A DNA stretch of 64,000 nucleotides from Allobogoriella alba (lineage in GTDB: Bacteria; Actinomycetota; Actinomycetes; Actinomycetales; Actinomycetaceae), in contig NZ_JBHTCQ010000001.1 in assembly GCF_042665525.1 (NCBI RefSeq), positions 186,001 to 250,000 of the forward strand, written 5' to 3'. This document shows positions 1-8,546 of this stretch, one piece after another (the first letter of the stretch is position 1; every line of letters starts with the position of its first letter). A program made the position numbers and the translations under genes. The notes beneath the pieces were generated by a model, which saw nothing but the letters and a program-made list of their open reading frames with translations, did no database searches and was not told where the DNA came from.

Positions 1-833
1 ACCTGCAGGTCGCCCCCGGTGAGGTGCACGGCTTCCTCGGCCCGAACGGGGCCGGCAAGTCCACGACCATCCGCATCCTGCTCGGCATCCTCAAGAAGGA
101 CTCCGGCCGGGTCACCATGCTCGGTGCCGACCCCTGGTCGGACGCCGTCGCCCTGCACCGCCGCCTCGCCTACGTGCCCGGTGACGTCGAGCTGTGGCCC
201 AACCTCACCGGCGGGCAGGCCATCGACCTGTTCGCCCGCCTCCGCGGCGGGGTCGACACCGCGAAGCGGGACGAGCTGCTGGACCGGTTCGACCTCGACC
301 CGACCAAGAAGGGGCGGACCTACTCCAAGGGCAACCGGCAGAAGGTCGCGCTCATCTCGGCCCTCGCCAGCGACGTCGAGCTGCTGCTGCTCGACGAGCC
401 CACCGCGGGTCTGGACCCGCTCATGGAGGCGGTCTTCCAGCGGTGCATCCGCGAGGCGAAGGCCGAGGGCCGCACCGTGCTGCTCTCCAGCCACATCCTC
501 GCCCAGGTGGAGGTGCTCGCGGACCGGATCTCCATCGTCCGGCAGGGCAAGATCGTCGAGACCGGCACGCTGGCGGACCTGCGCCACCTCACGCGGACCA
601 CCGTCACCGCCGTCACCGACGAGCCGGTCAACGGCCTGGCGGAGATGAGCGGCGTGCACGGCCTCCACCAGGAGGGCGACCACGTGCGCTTCGACGTCGA
701 CGGCGCGGCGCTCCCCGCCGCCATGCGGGAGCTCTCCGCCCGCGGCGTCACCTCCCTCACGGCGACGCCGCCCACGCTGGAGCAGCTGCTGCTGCGCCAC
801 TACGGCGACGAGATCGACGGGAGCACCCCGTGA
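1..833 (+). CDS. ABC transporter ATP-binding protein (5' end outside window)
   Basis: Cytoplasmic ATPase subunit of an ABC-2 type exporter. The reading frame (first full codon at base 3) is open to the window edge, so the N-terminus is missing. The Walker A motif GPNGAGKST lies near the visible start. The signature motif is the variant YSKGNRQKV instead of LSGGQ, followed by Walker B LLLLDEP and the H-loop SSH. This YSKGN variant is usual in the antibiotic-exporter-like ATPases. The stop codon overlaps the GTG start of the permease (GTGA), so the two are translationally coupled. Substrate cannot be read from the sequence; drug or lipid export is an inference from the family. Confidence 0.93.
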   Translation, partial: LQVAPGEVHGFLGPNGAGKSTTIRILLGILKKDSGRVTMLGADPWSDAVALHRRLAYVPGDVELWPNLTGGQAIDLFARLRGGVDTAKRDELLDRFDLDPTKKGRTYSKGNRQKVALISALASDVELLLLDEPTAGLDPLMEAVFQRCIREAKAEGRTVLLSSHILAQVEVLADRISIVRQGKIVETGTLADLRHLTRTTVTAVTDEPVNGLAEMSGVHGLHQEGDHVRFDVDGAALPAAMRELSARGVTSLTATPPTLEQLLLRHYGDEIDGSTP

Positions 834-2503
834 GCGCCGCGACCGCCGCCCCGCACCGTCCGGCGACGACCCGCCGCGCGGGCCGCGGTGGCGGAACCCT
901 GACCGGGACCGGGACCCTCCTGCGGTTCATGCTCCGCCGGGACCGGATCCGCTTCCCGGCCTGGGCACTGAGCATGACCGCGATGGGCGCCTACTTCGGC
1001 AACCTCCTGCCGGAGGTCTGGACGCCGCAGACCCTGGAAGAGTTCACCGTGACGTTCGCCAACAGCCCCATGGCGGCGCTGCTCGGCGGACCCGGCTACG
1101 GCTTCGACGACATCACCCTGCCCCGGTTCATGGTCGACCTGTACGGCCTGTACCTGCTGCTCGCGGCCGCGCTGATGACCATCCTCACCATCTCCCGGCA
1201 CACCCGCGTCGAGGAGCAGTCCGGCCGGGCGGAGCTCGTCCGCGGCAACGTGGTGGGCCGGCACGCCCAGCTGACCGCGGCCGTCATCATGGCCGTGCTG
1301 CTCAGCCTCGTCACCGGGCTGCTGGTCGGCGCGGTGCTGACCGCCTCACGGATGGCGCCGGACCCGGCCGGGGCGTTCCTGTTCGGCATGGCGTTCGCCG
1401 CGGTGGGCCTGTCCTTCGCGGGCGTGACCGCCATGACGGTGCAGCTCTCGGCCTTCTCCCGTGCCGCCTCCGGCATGGCGGGTGCGGCGCTGGGAGCCGC
1501 GTACCTGCTCCGCGCGCTCGGCGACATGTCCGAGAGCGCCGACGGTTCGCTCGGCTGGCTCTCCTGGCTCTCCCCGATCGGGTGGGCGCAGCAGACCGCT
1601 CCGTTCACCCTCGACCGCTGGTGGCCGCTGGGGCTCTGCGTGGGCTTCGCCGCCGTGACGACGGCGGTGGCCTACTGGCTGGAGTCACGCCGGGACCTCG
1701 GTGCAGGCCTGATGGCGTCCCGGACCGGGTCCGCGCGGGCTGCCGGCTGGTTGAGCAGCCCGCTGGCGCTGGCCTTCCGGCTGCAACGGTCCTCGCTCGT
1801 CGGCTGGTCGATCGCGCTGGGCGTCAGCGCCCTCGCGTACGGCGCGTTCGCCGACGTCCTGCTCGACAGCTTCGACTCCGCCCCGGACATCGTGCTGACC
1901 ATGATGGGCGGCGCGGAGAACCTCCTGAACGGGTTCCTCGGCCTCATGGGGCTGATGTACGGGATCATCGTCGCGGTCTTCGCGATCCTGTCGATCCAGT
2001 CGCTGCGCGGCGAGGAGTACGGCGTGCGGGCCGAGCCGGTGCTGGCCACCGCGGTCGGCCGTCCGACGTGGCTGCTCGCGTGGACCACCGTGACGGTGCT
2101 GGGGTCGCTGTGGCTGCTCCTCGTGGCAGGGCTCGGCGACGCGCTGGGCGCCTCGCTCTCCACCGACAACTGGGAGATCTTCGGTCCCACGCTGCTCGGG
2201 CACGTGGTGCACGCCCCGGCCGCCTGGCTGCTGGCCGGCCTGTGCGCGCTGCTCTACGGGGCGGCCCCCCGCCTGCTCGGCCTGGCGTGGGCGGTGTTCG
2301 CCTACGGCGCGTTCATGAGCTTCTTCGGGCAGATCCTGGAGATGCCGGAGGCCGCGTTGGATCTCTCCGTGTTCCAGCACATCGGGCAGCACCCGCTCGA
2401 GGACGTCTCCTGGGGCGCGGTCGGCGTGCTGAGCGCGATCGCCGCCGGGCTGGTCGCCGCCGGGGCGGCGACGTTCCGGCGTCGGGATCTCGTCACGGCC
2501 TGA
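830..2503 (+). CDS. ABC-2 type exporter permease, polyketide/antibiotic exporter-like
   Basis: Integral membrane partner of the preceding ATPase, 557 aa. The chosen GTG overlaps the upstream stop by 4 nt. After a short basic N-terminus there are two similar halves, each starting with a basic stretch (LRRDRIRFPAWALS and LQRSSLVGWSIALG) followed by about six hydrophobic segments. This double-length layout matches the fused permeases of the actinobacterial 'exporter of polyketide antibiotics' type, which work with a single ATPase. No biosynthetic genes lie nearby, so a self-resistance role is not supported; general detoxification is as likely. Confidence 0.88.
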   Translation: MSAATAAPHRPATTRRAGRGGGTLTGTGTLLRFMLRRDRIRFPAWALSMTAMGAYFGNLLPEVWTPQTLEEFTVTFANSPMAALLGGPGYGFDDITLPRFMVDLYGLYLLLAAALMTILTISRHTRVEEQSGRAELVRGNVVGRHAQLTAAVIMAVLLSLVTGLLVGAVLTASRMAPDPAGAFLFGMAFAAVGLSFAGVTAMTVQLSAFSRAASGMAGAALGAAYLLRALGDMSESADGSLGWLSWLSPIGWAQQTAPFTLDRWWPLGLCVGFAAVTTAVAYWLESRRDLGAGLMASRTGSARAAGWLSSPLALAFRLQRSSLVGWSIALGVSALAYGAFADVLLDSFDSAPDIVLTMMGGAENLLNGFLGLMGLMYGIIVAVFAILSIQSLRGEEYGVRAEPVLATAVGRPTWLLAWTTVTVLGSLWLLLVAGLGDALGASLSTDNWEIFGPTLLGHVVHAPAAWLLAGLCALLYGAAPRLLGLAWAVFAYGAFMSFFGQILEMPEAALDLSVFQHIGQHPLEDVSWGAVGVLSAIAAGLVAAGAATFRRRDLVTA

Positions 2504-2581
2504 GCGCCGCCGAACCCCTCCCCGCGGGTAGGACGTCACCCGGCCTGGCGACGGCGGTCTCGGCGGCTTCGATGAAGCGGG

Positions 2582-3838
2582 TCACGGCCTCACGCTATGC
2601 GCTCGGGCCGCGCGGCGGTTGAGGTAGCGCTGCTCGGGGATCGAGGTCGTCAGGCTCGCCGCCCTCGCGAAGTCCGCGGCCGCCTCCGCAGGCCGCCCGG
2701 CCATCTCGAGGAGGTGCGCGCGGACGGCCCAGGTGCGGTGATGGCGCCGCATCGACGCGTCCGTGGTCAGCGGATCGACGACGCCGAGACCCGCCTCGGG
2801 CCCGTGCGCCATGCCCACGGCGACTGCCCGGTTGAGCGTCACGGCCGGGCCGGGGGCCACCTCCTCGAGCATCCGGTACAGCACGGTGATCTGCAGCCAG
2901 TCCGTCTCGGCGGCGGTCGGCGCCTCGGCGTGCACGGCGGCGATGGCCGCCTGCAGCTGGAACGCCCCGACCCTGCCGTGCGGCAGCACCTCCTCGACGA
3001 GCCGCACGCCCTCCTCGATGGCGGCGCGGTCCCAGCGCGACCGGTCCTGCTCTTCCAGCGGCACGAGGTCACCGTGCTCGTCGGTGCGGGTCGCCGACCG
3101 GGCGTCGGTGAGCAGCATGAGCGCGAGCGCCCCGGCGACCTCGTCGTCCTCCGGGACCAGCGTGCGAAGCTGCCGGGTGAGCCGGATCGCCTCGCGGGTG
3201 AGGGCGACGTCGACGAGCTGCGGCCCGCCGCTGGCGGTGTGGCCCTCCGTGAACAGCAGATAGAGCACCTCCAGGACCGCGGCGAGCCGGTCGGGCAGGT
3301 CGCCGGGAGCCGGCAGCTCGAACCTGGCCCCCGCACGCCGCAGGGTCGCCTTCGCCCGACTGATGCGCTGGGCCATCGTCGACTCCGGGACGAGGAAGAC
3401 CGCGGCGACCTGCGCCGTCGTGAGGCCGACGACCGAGCGGAGCGTGAGGGCCACCTGGGACGGCGGGGTCAGGGCCGGGTGGCAGCACAGCAGGAGCAGC
3501 CGGAGCGTGTCGTCGCCGGCGGGATCGCCCTCGGTGAGGGGCGCGTCGGCAGCCGGTGCGAGCTCGGCATCGTCGGGCCGCGCGACGCCGACGGCCTCCT
3601 CGCGGGCGGCGCGGGCCGACTCGCTGCGGAGGTGGTCGACCAGACGCCGGGACGCCACGCGGATCAGCCAACCGCGCGGGTTGTCCGGGACCCCTTCGGT
3701 CGGCCACTGCCGCGCCGCCGCGAAGAGAGCCTCCTGGACGGCGTCCTCCGCGCCGTCGAAGTCGCCGTACCGGCGTACGAGCGCACCGAGGACGTGCGGC
3801 GTCTCGCGGCGCCACACGTCCTCGAGCTCGGTGGTCAC
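2582..3838 (-). CDS. ECF sigma factor, ECF42 type (SigJ/DUF6596-like)
   Basis: RNA polymerase sigma factor of 418 aa. Sigma region 2 is at about residues 10-80 (RRYGDFDGAEDAVQEALFAA), region 4 at about 130-185 (LTTAQVAAVFLVPESTMAQR), then a long C-terminal helical extension of about 220 residues resembling the TPR-like domain of ECF42 factors. That group has no anti-sigma factor, and the extension is thought to control activity. The GTG start gives the normal family length. It lies 11 nt downstream of the DGPF/YCII gene on the same strand, the diagnostic ECF42 neighbourhood. It is probably transcribed from the promoter at 4292-4320. Confidence 0.92.
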   Translation of the reverse strand: MTTELEDVWRRETPHVLGALVRRYGDFDGAEDAVQEALFAAARQWPTEGVPDNPRGWLIRVASRRLVDHLRSESARAAREEAVGVARPDDAELAPAADAPLTEGDPAGDDTLRLLLLCCHPALTPPSQVALTLRSVVGLTTAQVAAVFLVPESTMAQRISRAKATLRRAGARFELPAPGDLPDRLAAVLEVLYLLFTEGHTASGGPQLVDVALTREAIRLTRQLRTLVPEDDEVAGALALMLLTDARSATRTDEHGDLVPLEEQDRSRWDRAAIEEGVRLVEEVLPHGRVGAFQLQAAIAAVHAEAPTAAETDWLQITVLYRMLEEVAPGPAVTLNRAVAVGMAHGPEAGLGVVDPLTTDASMRRHHRTWAVRAHLLEMAGRPAEAAADFARAASLTTSIPEQRYLNRRAARAHSVRP

Positions 3839-3849
3839 ATCGGGCCCGT

Positions 3850-4242
3850 CTACTGGTCCTCGCCGCCGGGCCACATGGCGGGGCGCAGCTCGACGGTCTC
3901 CCCCGGCCCGGCGAACCTCTCGACGATCTCGTGCGCCCGCTCGGGGCTCTCGACGTCGATGAGGAAGAAGCCCGCGAGATGTTCCTTGGCCTCGGAGTAC
4001 GGACCGTCGGTGACGACGGCGCTGCCGGCCTCCCAGCGGTACAGGCGCGAGGTGGCGGGGTCGCCGAGCGCCTCGCCGCCGAGCAGCTCGCCGCGCTCGG
4101 ACATCTCCTGCATGGCGGTCTCGAAGGCTCCGTTGACGCGGTCGCGCTCCTGCGCCGGAAGAGCGAGGTTCTCGGCGACGTAGTCGCCGGTCGGATGACC
4201 CCACGGCTGAGGGTTGGAGTGGATGAGGATCACGTACTTCAC
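3850..4242 (-). CDS. YCII-related DGPF-domain protein
   Basis: Small dimeric alpha/beta-barrel protein of the YCII/DGPF family, 130 aa. It begins MKYVILIHSN-like and carries the motif TDGPYSEAKEHLAGFF (about residues 78-93), which contains the DGP(F/Y) signature. The GTG start is preceded by AGGGAGA. DGPF genes are the usual targets and partners of ECF42 sigma factors, although their biochemical role is unknown. It is the first gene of a two-gene operon with the sigma factor. Confidence 0.93.
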   Translation of the reverse strand: MKYVILIHSNPQPWGHPTGDYVAENLALPAQERDRVNGAFETAMQEMSERGELLGGEALGDPATSRLYRWEAGSAVVTDGPYSEAKEHLAGFFLIDVESPERAHEIVERFAGPGETVELRPAMWPGGEDQ

Positions 4243-4291
4243 GAGGGTCTCCCTGATTCGGGATGGTGGCCCGAGGGCCCTGTCACCGGAG

Positions 4292-4320
4292 ACGTCGGAG
4301 CGGTCGCCGCCTGCTCGACA
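4292..4320 (-). promoter_or_regulatory. Candidate ECF42-type promoter for the DGPF-sigma operon
   Basis: On the minus strand TGTCGA (4320-4315) is followed by a 17-nt spacer and CGACGT (4297-4292). The predicted start of transcription is near 4285, leaving a leader of about 42 nt that contains the Shine-Dalgarno. As I recall it, the reported ECF42 consensus is TGTCGA at -35 and CGA(C/T) at -10, so this reads as an autoregulatory promoter. Confidence 0.65.
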
Positions 4321-4371
4321 TCGTTGCCGATCCGGCCCGGGCTCCGGAAGCGTGACCCGTGCGTCCGGCCT

Positions 4372-4377
4372 TAGGGT
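4372..4377 (+). promoter_or_regulatory. Possible -10 element for mscR
   Basis: TAGGGT sits about 44 nt upstream of the mscR start, on the strand opposite the ECF42 promoter. No good -35 hexamer is visible. AAAGGGG at 4409-4415 is the matching ribosome binding site. Weak evidence. Confidence 0.3.
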
Positions 4378-4420
4378 CGCGGTGGACGCTTCGTGGAGTC
4401 GCTTCGTGAAAGGGGCATGG

Positions 4421-5533
4421 ATGCACACGGTGAGAGCAGTCGTCGCACGGGCCGAGGGCGAACCGGTCGAGCTCACCACGATCAACGTGCCGGACCCGGG
4501 TCCCGGCGAGGCGCTCGTGCAGGTGCAGAGCTGCGGTGTGTGCCACACGGACCTGCACTACCGCGAGGGCGGGATCAGCGACGACTTCCCGTTCCTGCTG
4601 GGGCACGAGGCCGCCGGCGTGGTCGAGGCGGTCGGCCCGGACGTGACCGGCGTGGCGCCCGGTGACTTCGTGGTCCTCAACTGGCGCGCGGTGTGCGGCG
4701 AGTGCCGCGCCTGCAAGCGGGGCGAGCTGCAGTACTGCTTCAACACCCACAACGCCACCCAGAAGATGACCCTCGCCGAGGGGACCGACGCCGGCACGGA
4801 GCTCTCCCCCGCGCTCGGGATCGGTGCGTTCGCCGAGAAGACCCTGGTCGCCGCGGGTCAGTGCACCAAGGTCGACCCGTCCGCCCGCCCCGCCGCCGTC
4901 GGCCTGCTCGGCTGCGGGGTGATGGCGGGCATCGGCGCGGCCATCAACACCGGCGGGGTCACGCGCGGCAGGTCGGTGGCGGTCATCGGGTGCGGCGGCG
5001 TCGGCGTGGCAGCGATCGCGGGAGCCGCGCTGGCCGGCGCCAGCCCGATCATCGCCGTCGACATCGACGCGAAGAAGCTGGAGACGGCGAAGCGGCTCGG
5101 GGCCACCCACACGGTGGACTCCTCCCAGGTGGACCCGGTGGAGGAGATCCGGCGGATCGCGGGCGAGACCTACGCGGGTGCCGAGGGCGCCGACGTCGTC
5201 ATCGAGGCGGTCGGCCGGCCGGAGACCTGGAAGCAGGCGTTCTACGCCCGGGATCTCGCGGGCGTGCTGGTGCTCGTGGGCGTGCCGACACCGGACATGA
5301 CGGTGCCCGATATGCCCCTCCTCGACCTCTTCGGGCGCGGCGGGGCGCTGAAGTCCAGCTGGTACGGCGACTGCCTGCCCAGCCGCGACTTCCCGATGCT
5401 GGTGGACCTCTACCGGCGCGGCCGGCTGGACCTCGACGCGTTCGTCAGCGAGGAGATCGGCATCGGCGACGTCGAGGCGGCGTTCGAGAAGATGCACCGC
5501 GGTGACGTCCTGCGCAGCGTGGTGGTGCTCTGA
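4421..5533 (+). CDS. mscR: S-(hydroxymethyl)mycothiol dehydrogenase (mycothiol-dependent formaldehyde dehydrogenase)
   Basis: Zinc-dependent class III-like alcohol dehydrogenase of 370 aa. It oxidises the formaldehyde-mycothiol adduct with NAD, and the family can also reduce S-nitrosomycothiol. Visible are the catalytic-zinc region CGVCHTDLHYREGG (Cys41), GHEAAG (His62), the four structural-zinc cysteines at 92, 95, 98 and 106, and the Rossmann glycine motif GCGGVGV. The segments LNWRAVCGECRACKRG and ATQKMTL are characteristic of the mycothiol branch. The ATG start follows AAAGGGG. The stop overlaps the ATG of the metallo-hydrolase gene, so the two form a formaldehyde-detoxification operon. 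Confidence 0.92.
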   Translation: MHTVRAVVARAEGEPVELTTINVPDPGPGEALVQVQSCGVCHTDLHYREGGISDDFPFLLGHEAAGVVEAVGPDVTGVAPGDFVVLNWRAVCGECRACKRGELQYCFNTHNATQKMTLAEGTDAGTELSPALGIGAFAEKTLVAAGQCTKVDPSARPAAVGLLGCGVMAGIGAAINTGGVTRGRSVAVIGCGGVGVAAIAGAALAGASPIIAVDIDAKKLETAKRLGATHTVDSSQVDPVEEIRRIAGETYAGAEGADVVIEAVGRPETWKQAFYARDLAGVLVLVGVPTPDMTVPDMPLLDLFGRGGALKSSWYGDCLPSRDFPMLVDLYRRGRLDLDAFVSEEIGIGDVEAAFEKMHRGDVLRSVVVL

Positions 5534-6144
5534 TGGGCGGGAGCACAGTGCGCATCGACCACGGCGTCACCGCCGGCACCTTCAGTCTCGACGGCGAGAC
5601 TCATCAGGTCGACAACAACATCTGGGTGGTCGGCGACGACCGCGAGTGCGTGGTGATCGACGCCCCGCACGACGTCGAGGCCATCCTCGCCGTCGTCGGC
5701 GACCGGCAGGTCCGCGCGATCGTGTGCACGCACGCGCACGACGACCACGTCCGCGTGGCGCCCGAGCTCCGGCAGCGGACCGGCGCACCGATCCTGCTGC
5801 ACCCGGCCGACGAGCCACTCTGGCGGCTCACCCACCCGGAGACCCGGTGGGACCAGGACCTGGCGGACGGCGAGACGGTCGAGGTCGCCGGGACGACGCT
5901 GACCGTCCTGCACACGCCGGGCCACGCACCCGGTGCGGTGTGCCTGCACGCGCCGGCGCTCGGCTGCGTGTTCACCGGTGACACGCTGTTCAACGGCGGT
6001 CCCGGCGCCACCGGCCGCAGCTACAGCGACCTTCCGACGCTCGAGGCGTCGATCGTGGCGAGGCTGTTCGTGCTGGCGGAGGAGACGGTTGTGCACACCG
6101 GGCACGGGGACGACACGACGATCGGCGCCGAGCGGAGCCGCTAG
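5533..6144 (+). CDS. MBL-fold metallo-hydrolase, partner of mscR
   Basis: Metallo-beta-lactamase-fold hydrolase of 203 aa with a binuclear zinc site: HAHDDH at residues 67-72, a downstream HTPGHAPG histidine, and a late TGHGDDT histidine. It is translationally coupled to mscR (overlapping TGATG). In actinobacteria this neighbour is proposed to hydrolyse S-formylmycothiol to formate, which would complete the pathway; that step is inferred from context. No membrane or signal segment is present. Confidence 0.88.
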   Translation: MGGSTVRIDHGVTAGTFSLDGETHQVDNNIWVVGDDRECVVIDAPHDVEAILAVVGDRQVRAIVCTHAHDDHVRVAPELRQRTGAPILLHPADEPLWRLTHPETRWDQDLADGETVEVAGTTLTVLHTPGHAPGAVCLHAPALGCVFTGDTLFNGGPGATGRSYSDLPTLEASIVARLFVLAEETVVHTGHGDDTTIGAERSR

Positions 6145-6226
6145 GACGACGGCGTCACTCGGGCACCACCGCTCTGCCAGCCGGACGACGTGGCCGAGCG
6201 GACGTGGCCCAGCCGCCGAAATCCCG

Positions 6227-6255
6227 TTGTCAGGACCGGTCGCACGCGCTGGACT
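6227..6255 (+). promoter_or_regulatory. Housekeeping-type leaderless promoter of the GNAT gene
   Basis: TTGTCA at 6227-6232, a 17-nt spacer, then TGGACT at 6250-6255. The ATG follows after exactly 7 nt, so transcription should begin at or next to the start codon. No Shine-Dalgarno is present. Confidence 0.6.
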
Positions 6256-6262
6256 GCTCCGC

Positions 6263-6910
6263 ATGCTCACCCTGGAGGAGATCTGGCCGCCGTACGCGGT
6301 GCGCCTGACGTGCGGTGACCTCGAGCTGCGCGTCGTGCGCGAGTCCGACGTCCCGGAGCTCGTGGACCTGGTGCTCGACGGCGTGCACCCGCCCGAGGAG
6401 ATGCCGTTCTACTTCCCGTGGACGGATGCCCCGCGCGAGGAGCTGCCCGCCAACTATCTGAAGTTCATCTCGGGGCTCAAGGCGAACTTCGACCACAGTT
6501 CCCCGTCGCTGGAGTTCGTGGTCCGCCGAGGCGGCGAGGTGGTCGGCATGCAGGGGTTCGGCGGGAAGGACTTCGCGGTCGCCCGCACCGGCGAGACCGG
6601 CTCCTGGCTGGCCATGCGCCACCAGGGCCAGGGCGTCGGCACCCGGACGCGGCAGATGATCTGCGCGTTCGCCTTCGACGTGCTCGGCGCGCAGGAGGTC
6701 ACCTCGGCCGCCTTCGTGGACAACCCCGCCTCGCTCGCGGTGAGCCGGAAGGTCGGCTACCGCGACAACGGCACCAGGCGCCTCAAGAGGCGCGACGAGC
6801 TGGCGGTGGTGCAGGACCTCGTGCTCACGCCGTCGGACTTCGTGCGCGGCGAACCGGTGACGGTCGAGGGTGCCGAGCCGCTGCTGGAGTTCCTGGGGCT
6901 GACCGGCTGA
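6263..6910 (+). CDS. GNAT family N-acetyltransferase
   Basis: Acetyl-CoA-dependent acyltransferase of 215 aa. The core contains LRVVRESDVPELVDLV (strand and helix 1), a central LEFVVRRGGEVVGMQGF strand pair, and the acetyl-CoA motif around RHQGQGVGTRTRQM, then ASLAVSRKVGYRDNG. It resembles RimJ/RimL-type protein acetyltransferases, but the substrate is unknown. It is expressed alone from its own leaderless promoter. The start was chosen because the -10 element lies 7 nt upstream. Confidence 0.88.
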   Translation: MLTLEEIWPPYAVRLTCGDLELRVVRESDVPELVDLVLDGVHPPEEMPFYFPWTDAPREELPANYLKFISGLKANFDHSSPSLEFVVRRGGEVVGMQGFGGKDFAVARTGETGSWLAMRHQGQGVGTRTRQMICAFAFDVLGAQEVTSAAFVDNPASLAVSRKVGYRDNGTRRLKRRDELAVVQDLVLTPSDFVRGEPVTVEGAEPLLEFLGLTG

Positions 6911-6937
6911 GAGGCTGACAGCCCACAGGGAGGCGGC

Positions 6938-7486
6938 TCAGGCGGTCTTGGTCATCCTGGTGAGGATCCGGTTCACGGTCAGCCAGGTGCGCGTCGTCAT
7001 GTCCTTCCCGAGCGTCCGCTCGAGCCAGACCATGTAGTCCGGGCTCCCGGTCGCCGTCGTGTCCGTGACGGTGAGGATGGCGCGTGCCCCGGCGTCGTAC
7101 CCGATGACACGCACGCCCTCGAAGCCGGGGTCCGGTACCGTGCCCGGATCGTCGAGCGGACGCTTGAGGAAGGTGACCGTCAGGTAGGTCTCCCGACTGT
7201 GCGGCAGATCCCCGAACGGCGCGCGGTCCACGAGCTCCTGGAGCTCGGCCCGGCTGCGCACGATGGTCCCGCCCGGGATGCCGAGGTCCGCGCGGAGCGC
7301 GGCCTGGATCCGGTCCTCGAGGGCGGCCGCGTCCTGCGCGTCCGTGGAGAACACGACGTTGCCGCTCGAGATCACCGACGCGACGCCCTCGAAGCCGAGG
7401 CGCTCGAGCACGCCGCGCAGCTTCTCGTTGCGCATGTTCGGGTTGGTCGGGCCGATCCCGCGCAGCAGCGCGCAGTACGACGTCAT
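6938..7486 (-). CDS. DUF1697 family protein
   Basis: Cytoplasmic protein of 182 aa. It opens with YCALLRGIGPTNPNMRNEKL, the typical DUF1697 beginning, and contains VISSGNVVFST and a FLKRPL segment. The function of the family is not known. The ATG is preceded by TACCGT exactly 6 nt upstream (7498-7493, minus strand), a leaderless arrangement. An ATG 21 nt further upstream is less likely because it lies before that element. The gene is convergent with the GNAT gene. Confidence 0.9.
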   Translation of the reverse strand: MTSYCALLRGIGPTNPNMRNEKLRGVLERLGFEGVASVISSGNVVFSTDAQDAAALEDRIQAALRADLGIPGGTIVRSRAELQELVDRAPFGDLPHSRETYLTVTFLKRPLDDPGTVPDPGFEGVRVIGYDAGARAILTVTDTTATGSPDYMVWLERTLGKDMTTRTWLTVNRILTRMTKTA

Positions 7487-7557
7487 GGCGGAACGGTAGC
7501 GGTCCACCAGGCGGCCCGCTTGGATCCGCTCGCGGCCGTCGTGCCAGCATGGCGCCC

Positions 7558-8388
7558 ATGACTGTTCCGACGATCACCCTCAACGACGGCAACTCCATCC
7601 CCCAGCTCGGCTACGGCGTCTTCCTCGTCGAGCCGGACGAGACCGAGCGCATCGTCTCGGACGCGCTCGAGGCGGGCTACCGGCACATCGACACCGCCGC
7701 GGCCTACCAGAACGAGGAAGGGGTCGGCCGCGCCATCGCGAAGTCCGGCATCCCCCGTGACGAGCTCTGGGTGACCACGAAGCTCTGGAACGACGACCAG
7801 GGCACGCAGTCCGCGTTCGACGCGATCGACCGCAGCCTCGAGAAGCTGGGCCTGGAGCAGGTGGACCTGTACCTCATCCACTGGCCGAGCCCGCACCGCG
7901 GCAAGTACGTGGAGACCTGGCAGGCGCTCGAGCAGATCAAGGCGGCCGGCAAGACCCGGTCGATCGGCGTCTCGAACTTCCAGCCGCACCACCTGCAGGA
8001 GCTCTTCGACGCCTCCGAGACGATCCCGGCGATCAACCAGATCGAGCTGCACCCGAAGCTCGCGCAGCAGGAGGCCCGCGCCTTCGCCGCGAAGCACGGC
8101 ATCGCGATCGAGTCCTGGGGCCCGCTCGGCCAGGGGAAGTACCCGCTCTTCGAGATGCCCGAGGTCACCTCCGCCGCGGAGGCGCACGGCGTCACGCCGG
8201 CTCAGGTGATCATCCGCTGGCACATCCAGAACGACCTCATCGTCTTCCCGAAGACCAACAGCCCGGAGCGGGCCCGGCAGAACTTCGACGTCTTCGGCTT
8301 CGAGCTCACGGCGGACGAGATGGCCGCCATCGACGCCCTCGACGACGGCACTCGCGTGGGGCCGGACCCCGACACCGCGACCTTCTGA
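7558..8388 (+). CDS. Aldo/keto reductase
   Basis: NADPH-dependent carbonyl reductase with a TIM-barrel fold, 276 aa, close to 2,5-diketo-D-gluconate reductase. Visible are GYRHIDTAAAYQNEEGVG (catalytic Asp and Tyr), LWVTTKLW (Lys), the YLIHWPSP His segment, SIGVSNF, and the C-terminal cofactor motif FPKTNSPERARQNF. A second ATG 9 nt upstream gives MAPM and is an alternative start. A strong terminator follows at 8409-8436. A paralogue of similar length lies at 52424-53299. Confidence 0.93.
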   Translation: MTVPTITLNDGNSIPQLGYGVFLVEPDETERIVSDALEAGYRHIDTAAAYQNEEGVGRAIAKSGIPRDELWVTTKLWNDDQGTQSAFDAIDRSLEKLGLEQVDLYLIHWPSPHRGKYVETWQALEQIKAAGKTRSIGVSNFQPHHLQELFDASETIPAINQIELHPKLAQQEARAFAAKHGIAIESWGPLGQGKYPLFEMPEVTSAAEAHGVTPAQVIIRWHIQNDLIVFPKTNSPERARQNFDVFGFELTADEMAAIDALDDGTRVGPDPDTATF

Positions 8389-8408
8389 CGGCGCTTCCGA
8401 CTCGCTCA

Positions 8409-8436
8409 CGGGCCCACCCCGACTGGGGTGGGCCCG
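8409..8436 (+). terminator. Strong hairpin terminator after the aldo/keto reductase
   Basis: A perfect 12-bp stem (CGGGCCCACCCC / GGGGTGGGCCCG) closes on the 4-nt loop GACT, 20 nt after the stop codon. There is no U-tract, as is common for actinobacterial terminators. Confidence 0.85.
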
Positions 8437-8499
8437 TCGCGTTGGGCGACGGCGCGACGTGGCCCGTCGCGCTCCGTCCCGAGGGTGACCACGGATCAG

Positions 8500-8539
8500 C
8501 CTTTGGGCGGATGGCAGGGCGCCCGCAGCCGCCTAACGT
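8500..8539 (+). promoter_or_regulatory. Promoter/operator shared with the paralogous gene at 15051
   Basis: The 20-nt box at 8500-8519 matches the box at 15004-15023 in 16 of 20 positions (common core GGATGsCAGGG). In both places a TArCGT -10 hexamer starts exactly 34 nt after the first base of the box and ends 7 nt before the start codon. The box occupies the -35 region, so it may be an activator site or an alternative-sigma -35 element. Confidence 0.65.
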
Positions 8540-8546
8540 CGTGGCT

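Noticed and set aside
3..833. Degenerate ABC signature (YSKGNRQKV) as a sign of an inactive ATPase
   Set aside because: This variant is normal in antibiotic-exporter-type ATPases, and Walker A, Walker B and the H-loop are intact.
8409..8436. Attachment site or operator at the perfect inverted repeat
   Set aside because: Position just after a stop codon, 4-nt loop and GC stem fit a terminator; no integrase is nearby.
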